Positions 24,990-35,100 of a stretch of DNA of 64,000 bases are shown piece after piece; within the stretch, counting starts at the first letter, position 1; every line of letters begins with the position of its first letter. A model generated the notes under the pieces. That model worked only from the letters and a program-made list of their open reading frames with translations, did not search any database and was not told the DNA's origin. Source of the stretch: Nomia melanderi (taxonomy: Eukaryota > Arthropoda > Insecta > Hymenoptera > Halictidae); contig NC_135008.1 in NCBI RefSeq assembly GCF_051020985.1, positions 6,758,001 to 6,822,000 of the forward strand. Reading direction: 5' to 3'. The translations under genes were made by a program, and so were the position numbers.

Positions 24990-25425
24990 ATGAATTTTTG
25001 TCAAATTACATTTGAAAATCATTTTGTATATATCGTATAATTTATCGACACACTGGTAACCTTTAATTTTTCTTATAAAAATAGTCGAGTTTTTGGGTTT
25101 CGTCTACAGGCCCGTTTTCTGCACGAAACTCGATAACTTAAGAAATACGAGTGATACAAACAAATATTTTAGACGAAAGTTGTAAGGTATAGAGCTAAAC
25201 ATATGGTGGTTACATTTTGTTACACCTTATTCAGAGATTATGGACTCTCTTCAATGACAATGGATGTTTCGTTCGATTGAAACATTATATAAACAGAGAA
25301 ACAGAATTTACTAGCACGACATTTTGATATTTAAAGATCATTTGTACAGCAGAGACCTCTTAGCAACGAATTGGTAACCTTCAACTTCCCCCGTACGAAT
25401 AATTTTCATGTTCCGTCCACAAGCG
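24990..25425 (-). repeat. R1 dispersed repeat, two adjacent units
   Basis: Reverse orientation. A partial unit (24990 to about 25112) is followed by a full one (about 25118-25425) running from GTTTTCTGCACGAAACTCGA through ATACGAGTGATACAAACAAA to GCAACGAATTGGTAACC and GTCCACAAGCGG. Both are flanked by GC-rich unique DNA. Confidence 0.8.
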
Positions 25426-27232
25426 GCCGCGCTACGCGTTCTCGCGCGAAATGAACAAGAATTGTTGACCGAGGAATTAGCGGCAGTTAGACTGGAATAG
25501 AGTAATAACGTGGGGCGAAGCGGGCGGCGGCTAGAAAAGTAAGAAGAGCCCGAGCACGCGGTTCCGAAACTGCGGAGCTTGTTAATGAAATTTTGCGCTT
25601 TGTTCCGGCGCAACGCGGCACGCGGGAGCAGAAAATTCCGTAGGAGCTTATAATGGGTTCTAACGACGACTTTAATCAGTGCAGGAACGAGTAACTGCGA
25701 GCACGGCGGATCGAGTTCAGCTCGCGGCGCGCGTACCACCTAAAACGATGGCTGTTAAACGTTCGCGCCAAGTTTTATGGTTGACTTCGCGCTAATGCGG
25801 TACACTTTGTCGCGGTGTTTGCCGGCCGTTAATGGAACCGCGGATTAAGGGGACCATAAACGTTGCCAGAACCAGCTGCCGGCGTTGATAAGTAGTCGAA
25901 AGAATTGTCCGTTCGGCTGCGAGGCCGCCGGGAAGCCCGTTATCGAAGGCAAACACCTTCGAAACAGATTTTCCCCGATCGCCCGGCGACATTTCACCGT
26001 GCGACCGGCACCGTGCACGCGCGCGCCACGATGTAAAGCACGATTTTCGCGCAGAAAAAGAGACTAATCCGACGAAACGGCGGATAGTTCATCGGAAACA
26101 CACGGCCGACCGGAGTAAACGTTATCGATCGCCTGTCGTTTAATTTCCTGTGTTCGCGGTTAAACGTATCGGAGCTGACGCGACGCGAGCCGAACACGTC
26201 GGTCGTGCGAAATGAAGAATTTATAACGAGGAATATGAAAAGCCTGGTATCGCAAATAAAGTGGATTAATTGTTTACCCGGGTTACGCGGCCTCGATTGC
26301 ATCCGTCACGCCGGATTTATGTTACGTACGGAATATCGGGTCTATTTGCGCTGGATTAATATTTATAGATAAACTCAACTAATTAACGGGAATTCGATAA
26401 TCGAATTCCGGCAGCCCCGTTCCTCGGATATTCGAGGATCGATGGAATTTCCGGAAATTCATTTTTCCGTCCGACGGGCCGCCCTCCCTTCCCGCGCCGT
26501 TCAATTTATAATTCCAGTCGGGGAAACACGCGCTGAGTCGATGAGAGCGTCAGAGGGAAACGAACGGGATGCGAGCCGGGAAACAACGAGACCGTTATGC
26601 GAAATGTTCGACGAAAGTTTGCGCTGGGGGAGAGGGGGTGGAAAAAAACGGCCCGGCCGCGACGATTTAAATCCGAGCGACACCCGGGAGAGCGGCGCGA
26701 AAGAATTCGGGAACTATCGCAACCGCGTCGGCCGAAAATTTCATAGTTTCCCCGGTATTCGAGGAACGGGGAAACTCGGTTTCGACCTCGCCGCCCTCGC
26801 GAACGCGATTAGCCGCGCCGGAAAGGCGCTTTAATGAAAGTTAGCCCCGTTCGATCGCCGGCGCTTCGATACTTACGCGAATTTAATCCGCACGGTGGCC
26901 GGGCAACGGAGACGGCCGGCGGGTTTCACGGCGAAAGCGTATCGATACGATTAAATGGGAGCCGACCCTGCATGATACATCGAAGTGGATACAATTTTGT
27001 CGTGTCCGTCGAAGCCGACCGCCTCGAGGGGTCGCAAGGTTCGAAGGGTGGCCCGTACAGCGCCGAGAAAATGGCTAGGATGGAAGGCCGACTCGTGTCC
27101 CGGTCGAATGTCATAAATCAACCTCCCCTCCATTCATTTAACACTGTCAATGGTATAGCTGTAACGTCCCATTCGTAGCGGAACCGTCCCCTTTTCCCGC
27201 AGGACGCGTTGCGGTTGAGATCATTCGAGTTT
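25426..27232. other. GC-rich non-coding DNA
   Basis: CpG-rich sequence. Chance frames up to 130 codons, none recognised. Confidence 0.5.
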
Positions 27233-27365
27233 CAACCCCTTGCACTCGACGATATTTTTCATTGCAAACATTCGTTATCTTCTGACGAAATATTGTGGGG
27301 TCTTCGATGTGTGTACTGTGTAGGAGAGGTGTAAGGAGCAATGCTCTTTGGGTTTTAATACACTT
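27233..27365. mobile_element. Decayed T1 end
   Basis: CAACCCCTTGCACTCGACGA followed by TATTTTTC matches the left end and first interior bases of the T1 element at 13263. The rest is lost. Confidence 0.5.
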
Positions 27366-27578
27366 TTAACCGTTCGCGGACTAAGATTCTTTGAAATGTA
27401 CAAAATATTCAGCAGATGAAGCTAAATTATATATCAGTTACTTAAATCATAGGAAAAACAAAAACTACGTCCTGATCTCTTGGTGTTTCGGTAATTAAAT
27501 TATTTGTTTATGACTTAATCTTCGAAACATGAAAACTTCATCTCACCGAAATGTCGACATTCGTCCGCAAAGGATTAA
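27366..27578. mobile_element. T2 TTAA-type MITE, complete
   Basis: Left end TTAA-CCGTTCGCGGACTAAG; right end CATTCGTCCGCAAAGGA-TTAA. A near-perfect palindrome, CGAAATGTC-GACATTCG, lies at 27547-27563, 15 bp inside the right end. The interior matches the copies at 8885 and 29126. Confidence 0.82.
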
Positions 27579-27697
27579 TACTTTTGATTCCTCCAACGCT
27601 TGTCTCCGACTGCCCTTCCTCGCTGCCTTCACGCATCTTATTTCATTTTCAATTATTTGATCTTTCTCTTGCACTCACCCTCTCACTCACACAGTCT

Positions 27698-27916
27698 TTA
27701 ACCAGTTAACTGTGTTTGACGTCATGGAGAAGTTGCAGGATTTTATGTCATGACGAGTATACTCGTCATGGTAAAAAGTAGTGACCATTGGCTATTTAAA
27801 TTGTAATTTCTGTGAAAAGCCAATGGTCACTACTTTTTACCATGACGAGTATTCTCGTCAGGACACAAAATCCTCCAACTTCTCCATGACGAGTATACTC
27901 GTCGAACACTGGTTAA
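27698..27916. mobile_element. T8 foldback element with repeated palindromic motif
   Basis: TTAA-bounded. The left arm (27698-27793) and right arm (27818-27916) are near reverse complements around a 24 bp AT-rich spacer. The palindromic core GACGAGTATACTCGTC occurs at about 27752-27767 and 27888-27903, and with one change at 27844-27859. The left arm lacks the ten bases GAGTATACTC at the place where the right arm has its outer motif, as if one motif was deleted exactly. No open frame. Confidence 0.92.
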
Positions 27917-29125
27917 CCCTTTGAACTCTGTAGGCTCCGATATTGCAACAGGAATAATATTAGATATTTTAATGACTCTTAAGGAAACTAAGGGAAAATC
28001 AGTATTCGAAATAATTATGCAAGTAAAAATTGTTTTCTTATAATCCGAGAGCTCCGGTCAGTGACCGCGGCAGTCAAAGTGTGAACGGGAATTTCCCGAA
28101 TTTCCAAAGGCGAGAGAACGGAGGTAAAAGGAGCGGGGGCAGCTCGGTAAGCCTTCTATTCGGATTTCATGATTGTGTAGAGCATCAGAGGAATACACCG
28201 AAAAGTGAAACGTTTCGAAAGGCTCGCGAGAGGATTGCACGGGATTTAGCGTGCAAAGCAAATATCGATGTTCTTTTCAATATCCCTCGAACGCGACTCG
28301 ATCCGACGATAGCCGCTTCGGTCGCGGCGATAAACGTTAACCGCAAAAATGGCAGCGCGGCTCGGTTTCATGCGACGCTACGCTGCGCGGCGCGTCATTC
28401 ATAATCCATTCGGAATAACCCGGCGAGCGGACGAGCGTGACTTTAATGAATATTCGAATATAAATTTTTTTAGCTTAATTCGGCGCCACTCGCGCGGTCT
28501 CCATTATTAATCCCCCGGTCGGTGCGCGCGCGCTAGCTGAAACGCGCAGTCGGAGTTCATTATAGACGATATTAGAGGGAGAGCAGCCCGGCTCGCCTTT
28601 CTACATTTTTAATTAACCGCCGGATATTTTTTTCACGGGACGCGGCTCGCCACGCGCGTCGCACGGTTGAAATTTCTTTTTCGGCGCCGGCTCGTTCGGG
28701 GGATGCGCCGCGACCCGGTTCCATCGGACGAAACAAGCGGGTTAATGAAACGTTTACGGCCGCGGTTAAGCCACGCGGTCCGTGAAACGCATCGACTGCG
28801 ACCAAGAAAACTTTCCGCCGCGGCGCTAACTGCTTCGCTCGGGAACTTCGCGTCACGCAACAGCCGCGCGAATCCTTCGCGGATTAAACGGGAAACTTAC
28901 GAGTACTCCGTTGTTCTCGTTACTCGTTCGATCTCGTTGGGAGATTAACCTTTCTCGAGCGGAGCATCCGCGAAAGAGTTGTCGCTCGATGGAACTCCAT
29001 TCGATCGCAGAGGAGAGCATTAGCCTTTAGCAGTCCTATGTCAGACTCGACATTCTATTTTATAGCAACCACTACCCGTTTTAACAATTTTTCTATATTT
29101 ATTTGCAGTATCGCAATTGTACCAC
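27917..29125. other. Non-coding DNA
   Basis: Begins with TTAACCCTTTGAACTCTG sharing the T8 TTAA; a decayed partner (GACCGCGGCAGTCAAAGTGTG) may lie near 28060. From 28.1 to 29.0 kb the sequence is GC-rich with chance frames. Confidence 0.45.
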
Positions 29126-29287
29126 TTAACTCTGCGGACGAATGTCGCGAACAAATGATTGAATTAGTCACACAAGAGATCAGCATGTAGCTTCTATTTT
29201 TTCCCGTTAATTAAGCAATTGATGTGTTATTTAGCTTAATCTGAAGGTTTCGTATATTTCAAAGAATCTTCGTCCGCGAAGGGTTAA
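29126..29287. mobile_element. T2 TTAA-type MITE, complete
   Basis: Left end TTAA-CTCTGCGGACGAATGTCG; right end AATCTTCGTCCGCGAAGGG-TTAA. The interior matches other T2 copies. A further AAAGGGTTA end near 29400 suggests another decayed neighbour. Confidence 0.78.
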
Positions 29288-30107
29288 AGGTAACATTTCA
29301 ATGACTCGCGAATATTCTTGAATAAATAAATAGAGTATCGTATTAAGCTGTAATCGAATGAACTAACGTCGTCGTGAACCTCGAAGCACTTCGGACCGCA
29401 AAGGGTTAGATTTCGGCGTAAAAGATCGAAGCGATCGGGTTTGATAGGCGTGGCTTCGTATTCTCGATAGATACGATTACGGCGGTGGCTGCTCGACGGA
29501 GTTCGAATGCGTGCCAGCTACGAGTAATTGGGTCGCTTTACGTCGCGACGTCCAAGGGGATCCAAAGGAAATAAAGCATCCTCGGGATGCCGATTTTCCG
29601 GGCGCGGTAACGAACGCCATTCGTCGCGCACACTTTCGGGAGCATTAGCGACCACCCTGAGGTATCTCGTTCCCGATAATTAGCGAAACGAGCTACTTCC
29701 GCGGACGTTCGGGGTGAAATTAGTCGGCTGCTTTCATTTCCCCGTGGACGGCCCAACGATGCAGGCCGGCCCCCGACGCCGAAATCACGCAGAAGCGTAA
29801 CAGCGTCTTCCGGAAGTAGCAAAAACGAGGCGGAATCACCCTCCTGGGTGTCGTCTCGTTCCCGGAAGGGTACGCCCGGTACCTTTATTCCGAGGAATCG
29901 GTGATTATCGTGATGCTCCGCTCGCGGGGTTTGCTGACAGCGCGGTAATTAAGCGCCGCCTCGACCGCCTTCGCTTCGTTATTGTCCTCCCCTTTCCAGG
30001 GGCCGCGAGCTCCTCGAAGGACTCCTTGGGAGGAAGCCAGCCACCGGGAAAACACCGGCAAACGCGACGAGTGTCGCGAGTCTCCGCGGTAAATGCCGGC
30101 GCACAGT
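29288..30107. other. Non-coding DNA
   Basis: GC-rich with chance frames. No recognised exon. Confidence 0.45.
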
Positions 30108-30712
30108 GCCGTCTGTGGACGAAACCAGAAAATTCGACTATTCGCGTAATGAAAATTGAAGGCCAATGTGTGCCTAAGTAGTTCATGCTGTATAGAATGA
30201 TCTTCATTTGGAAAATCAAAATTTAGTGCGAGTAAATGTTTTTTTATTTGTATGACGTTGGAATCTTATAACATCCATATTGGAATTTCATAATATCCAC
30301 AAAATGTGTTTGGTATACCTTACAATTTTCGTCTGAAACATTTCTTTGTATCACTAATACTTTTTCAGATATTGAGTTTTGTCCAGAAAACGAACGTTTG
30401 GTCTCACTGTGGACGAAATCCCAAAAGTCGACTACTTTCATAACGAAAACTGAAGGTTACCAATTTTGCTATGTAAAAAAATCAAAATCAAAAATCAAAA
30501 TTCTGTGCGAATAAATTCCGTTTCTCCATTTATACACCGTTCGAATCGAACGAAACATCCATTGTCATTGAAAATCATACTATCCCCACAAATAAACCAT
30601 AACCACCATACGTTCAGCTCTACACCTTACAACTTTCGCCTGAAGCATTTGTTCGTATCACTCATACTTTTTCAGTTACTGAGTTACGTTCGGAGTTTCG
30701 TCCAGTTCGGCC
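30108..30712 (+). repeat. R1 dispersed repeat, tandem dimer
   Basis: Unit 1 starts GACGAAACCAGAAAATTCGA and unit 2 starts about 295 bp later with GACGAAATCCCAAAAGTCGA. Both continue through TGAAGG, ATAACATCCAT/ACATCCATTGTCATTG and CGTATCACTCATAC-type sequence to GTTTTGTCCAGAAAACG or its variant. The unit ends are short inverted complements (GGAC-AAACTC type). Confidence 0.82.
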
Positions 30713-31517
30713 GCACCAGACTTTCGTAAGTTCGATTGGACGACTGAAGAAACCTTAATCGTTCCGGTACATTAACGATCGATAACGCGCACGGTGTCGG
30801 GTAATGGCTCGGCTGCGTGGAACTGGGATTGTTTAGGGGTTGAAGATAAAAGGCGGACGATCGGTTTTCACGGTACTTTATTCGTTCGAACAGTACAAAG
30901 TTCCATTCGCGTATGACTCCCGGCGCAGAGGATAATAACAATGGGATCACGTCGCGACCGAACGAACGCATCCCGTCGTTCTTTCCGTTTTATATTCCGG
31001 TGTCGCGCTGCTCTCGTGATAAAATAAATAAGGGCTTAGCGAGTTCGCCGTGGAACAAAGCTGAGAAGCGTATAAAATTAAACGTCTTAACGAATGGCGG
31101 CCCACTCTCTTGTTTCCCGGCAGTATATTTTCACCGGAAATCTTACGGGGCCAGTGATAAATGCGAATCGTAAAACTGCGCGAGCGGATCCGGAGACGTA
31201 ATTAAGAAGCGTGCAGCTGTAACGGGGCAGCGCCGCCGTCTCGGATCACATAAATCTGCGAGCCGAACTAAATTGAACTTTACAAGGCTATCGTCGCTGG
31301 CCAACGAGTGCCCCGTGGAAAGTTAACCACCGGATATCATCCCTTTGAACACCGCCGTACGCTCTGCTAATGGCAGATCTCTTCGCGAGGCAGGTTTTAG
31401 TCTCGTAATACCTTGTCCTCGCGGTACGAACTTCAAATGGAATCTTATATGGTCAACTCGAATGTTGTATCCTCGAAGAATGATGTACTCAAGTTTTTAA
31501 GGAAAATTGTTGATTTA
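30713..31517. other. Non-coding DNA
   Basis: GC-rich with no recognised exon or repeat. Confidence 0.45.
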
Positions 31518-31667
31518 TGTAACACTAGAACTACCGAGAACTTGAACTTTTTATAATTTCTTTAGAGAGGCTTCAATCATTTCTTAAGTGTCTGTACCTT
31601 TATAGTAACTGTCAAAGAAGGAATTAGGAATTGGTCATTTCGACCTGCCTGGTAGTTCTAGTGTTAA
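31518..31667. mobile_element. T3 TTAA-type MITE, short
   Basis: Left end (G)TAACACTAGAACTACCGAG; right end CTGGTAGTTCTAGTG-TTAA. The palindrome GGTC-ATTTC-GACC at 31633-31645 lies 22 bp inside the right end only. It is 150 bp without an open frame. Confidence 0.82.
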
Positions 31668-31684
31668 TAAATATATGTTAGTGA

Positions 31685-31910
31685 TTAACACTAACCATAC
31701 CGGGTACTTTTTCTACCGTAAGTCGAATAACTATAGAATTGAGATAAACAAATTAGACAAATTTCTTTTAGTGGAAACAGAAGCGAAAGAAAGGATGAAG
31801 ATTGGAAAACCAATTAATCGGACAATTAGGAATTGAAATTAAACGAGCAGAAGAAAACGCAGAGTTTGACATCCGGTCATTTGACCGGTTCTCAGTATAG
31901 TTAGTGTTAA
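31685..31910. mobile_element. T3-like TTAA-type MITE
   Basis: Left end TTAA-CACTAACCATACCGGG; right end CTCAGTATAGTTAGTG-TTAA. The perfect palindrome CCGGTCA-TT-TGACCGG (31873-31888) lies 22 bp inside the right end. Confidence 0.82.
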
Positions 31911-32015
31911 ATTAGTGAAATTTAGCAAAATGGGTTAAACCTTATTTTTCTACTATTAGTTGTTAATCGTTCGAATAACCATACACAAAACGAACAAGTA
32001 ACTCTTTTTCCTTTC

Positions 32016-32275
32016 TTAACCCCTTGTCCTACAACAACGAGTGAGTCTCTTGGTGAAGATTTTCAACATGATTCAACAAATATACATATTACTCAGTTCA
32101 TTCGAAATCGAAGTAAATATTATACCTCTATAATCAACTATTATACTTCAAAGGAAATATAGGCATAACATATGCTTCAAATTTTTCTCTTCTTCCAATA
32201 AATTATTAACGACAAAGTAGCCGTATCGATCAGAGTTGCGAAAGAATTCATAGGCCAAGAGGTCAAGGCTCCCAT
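32016..32275. mobile_element. T7 TTAA-type MITE
   Basis: Left end TTAA-CCCCTTGTCCTACAAC; right end GAATTCATAGGCCAAGAGG-TCAA (decayed TTAA). The equivalent end in copy B (55707) is intact. It forms the AT-rich end of the larger repeat shared with 55 kb. Confidence 0.75.
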
Positions 32276-32805
32276 GGAAAACGACAAAACGGACAGAGTG
32301 AGAAAACACAGGTTCAAAGAGACGGGGAGGAGCGACGGCGAAATGGCAACGATTATCGTTGCACGTAGCCGAGCAAACAATTACCTGAGTCTGCTACTCC
32401 CGTTTCGATAATCTCCTCGTCTCCTCGCTGCTACCGTCCGTTGCACCGAACCTGGCACTCTCGTCTGAGTGGTCAGTTTCGAGGCGCACGCCTTCCTCGC
32501 ACGAATCTTCAGCTCTGACGTATGATTCGCTGCGGCGCTCACGCACACTACTCGTGTCGCGCGACGAAGAGTGAGGAGAGTCGTTTCCAGACTCGCCATT
32601 GGACTTCTCGAAGCGACTGTATCCGCCCCTGTGACGTCACGAGCGTCAGGTTCTCAGCAACCGACGGTACGACTGTACACTCGAAAAAGGAGGAAGTAAA
32701 GAAGAACGGAAGGAGATCAGACGCGAGAGACGGGACCGTTTAAACGACACGTGCGTCGACGCGATAAGGAGAACAACGAGTCGTCACAAGATACATTATT
32801 ATTTG
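32052..32805 (+). repeat. Repeat copy A, inverted relative to copy B at 55.2 kb
   Basis: About 750 bp match 55170-55920 in reverse complement with few differences. It consists of the T7 element plus a GC-rich core of about 530 bp. The core has a TGACGTCA palindrome (about 32632) and open frames of 60-73 codons conserved in both copies. No motif shows these are real proteins. A second T7-type right end (AAATCATAGGCCAAGGGG-TTAA, 32828-32847) follows copy A, so the whole may have moved as an 832 bp TTAA element. Confidence 0.9.
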
Positions 32806-32847
32806 CTGAGAAAGAAATGAGAAAGAAATCATAGGCCAAGGGGTTAA

Positions 32848-34331
32848 TAAATGCTTACCTAGCGCTGGAAATGGATTTAGAGATTTGACAAAGCGATGAA
32901 TTTTGTTTTTACCTATTTTACGCAGATGTGCACATTAATTTCGTTTGTTAAATTTGTATAGAGTGATACATTTCGAAAGAATCTAATATGCGTAATGCAA
33001 CAAGATTATCAATGTGTAAAAGACATCGTTGACCATTTTGTAACTGAAACGTCTCGACGTGCGTGGCGCGTCTTTCCAGCGAAAGAGGTCAACGATAAAG
33101 CGATTCGATCAAATGCACTCGCGGGAGAATTCCATTTATTTCGTTTTCGGGATAAACGCGCCGCGCAAATCGACTTAATTCGACTTAATGCCCGCCGCGG
33201 CGGTCTCGGATCCGATTCGTCTATCCGAGAACGGCGACGGCTGTTGTGCAGCCGCGGATAAGGACGGGTATATTTTCGTTCCGTCAAAGCGTCTAGCCGC
33301 GCTCGCAGTCCGAAAAGTAATTCAATTGGCCGAGCCGCGCAGCTTAATTCCCGAGTTAAATGAAATTTCGTCCGGGTGCTTTGTCCTTGCGGCTGCAGAG
33401 ACAAAGCGGCTGCTCTTGGCTGCGCGCGTTCTCGAGGAACGCGGAAGATCGTTAACGGTGATTCTGTGTTTAAATTTCGCGAGAGCGGGACCCGAAGTTC
33501 GCCGCACGGTTCGTTGCCGATCGCGGAAGCCGAGAGCTTATTGGCTGACGCCGGAACAGGTCCCCGCGGTCTCTAATTTATTAAGCCGTGAATTTGTCAA
33601 TGGAGTTATTCGATTCTCTTCGTCCTGTTAGAGTGGCTCGTCGTGCGCAACCTTTCGGTGCTGCCGTCGCGGATGCATCGGAATTCCGAGTGCACGGTTA
33701 CATAATTGCAGAAGTAAATTGCGCTGCGAGCAGAGATATTTTCGGGAATCATTGTTGCGGACGCTCGAAAGCTAGCACTGGGAAAACAAACGGTTTCGCT
33801 CAGTCGCGTCGAGATACGCGCGCGTAAAAGAACACCCCGCACGACGGTCGAGAGGGAAACTCGTTGCGCGCAATGTGCTGATCGGTATCGCGATCAACGC
33901 TCGAACCAGCCGCGATCAATGTCACGGCGATTTGGCGCTCGAGCAGCTAATCGAGGCGATAGAATTCCAACGAGCCTCGCGCGATTGGTATGTAATGATC
34001 GGGCGCGTCCAGCGGCGAGGGATACTTCTGTCACAATGCTGCGCTGGAACGCGCGCTGCGACGGGTCCATTCAGCGCGGACGCCAGCCCCTACGTGGACA
34101 TACGAGCACCCGCAGACGTCTGCATGCTTCTACTGATTGACCCTTTGTATTAACCCTCCGTTAACTGGCTGAATCTGCGATAATGTTCGATCCGCTCTCC
34201 ATAGTGGTGAAATTCACTTGTGCTGCTTTTCGGCGGGACTGAAACGGACGAAATTCGGGCGAGATAGCAGCCGATTTACTTTCTGCGCAGGCGGTCGCAC
34301 GTAAGTTTCATCAGAAATGTCAGTAACAATC
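32848..34331. other. GC-rich non-coding DNA
   Basis: CpG-rich with overlapping frames on both strands (for example 33188-33631 plus and 33404-33009 minus). None recognised. A TTAACCCTCCG motif lies near 34150. Confidence 0.45.
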
Positions 34332-35100
34332 TTTGAGGCACGGAATGGCACAAAAGTTGGAAATTCGGAGAACTTAAACGAAACACAGTGGCTCAAAAGA
34401 TTGTAAGCCTAACGATCTGGGCGCTCAAACTACAAAAGCTCGCAAGATTGGGATTTTGTAGACTATGGGAGTCATAAAAATGACTCAAAAGCTCGCAAGC
34501 TCACTCATTGAGATGCTTAAATTTAAAAGGCTCTCAAAAATGTGATTTTACAGACTGCGGCAGTTGTGAAAATGGTTCAAAAGTTCGCTAGCTCATGAAT
34601 CAAGGTGCTGAAACTAAAAAATCTCTCACGTTTGGGATTACACACACGAAGGAGTCCTAAAAATGGCTTAAAAGCTCACAAGGTCTCGACTCGATGTGCT
34701 CAAACTAAAAGAGCTCTCAATACTGAGATTTGACATATTCTAAGAGCTGTAAAAATGGCTCACAAGCTCGCAACCTCTCTGATAGACGTGCTCAAACTAA
34801 AAAGCTCTCAACATGGGAATTTTACAGACAGGTAGAGCGGTAAAAATGGCTAAAAAGCTCGCAAGCTCACATACCAAAGTACTCAAACTAAAAAAGCTGT
34901 CGAGGCTGAGATTTTATAGATTGCACGATCCATAAAAGTAGCTTAAATGTTCGCAAGCTCGCTGATTGAGGAGCTCAAACTAGAAAAGCTGGTGTAACTA
35001 GGATTTTTCGAATTGTGAGCACAGTGGGAATAAGTAAAAGCATCGCCATCTCTCTAGTCAAGGAGCTCGAGCAAAGAAAGCTCGAATACTTACCTCACTT
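34332..35100 (+). repeat. Degenerate tandem array, 91-92 bp period, about 8 units
   Basis: The motif GCTCAAACTAAAAA recurs at 34423, 34515, 34607, 34698, 34790, 34881, 34973 and 35064. Each unit also has AAAAATGGCTCAAAAGCTCG, AAGCTC(A/G)C and a GGGATTTTACAGAC-like segment. Units are quite diverged but the spacing is very regular. Confidence 0.92.

Noticed and set aside
32177..32743. Short frames conserved between the repeat copies at 32 and 55 kb
   Set aside because: The copies are nearly identical at DNA level in all frames, so frame conservation is no evidence of coding.
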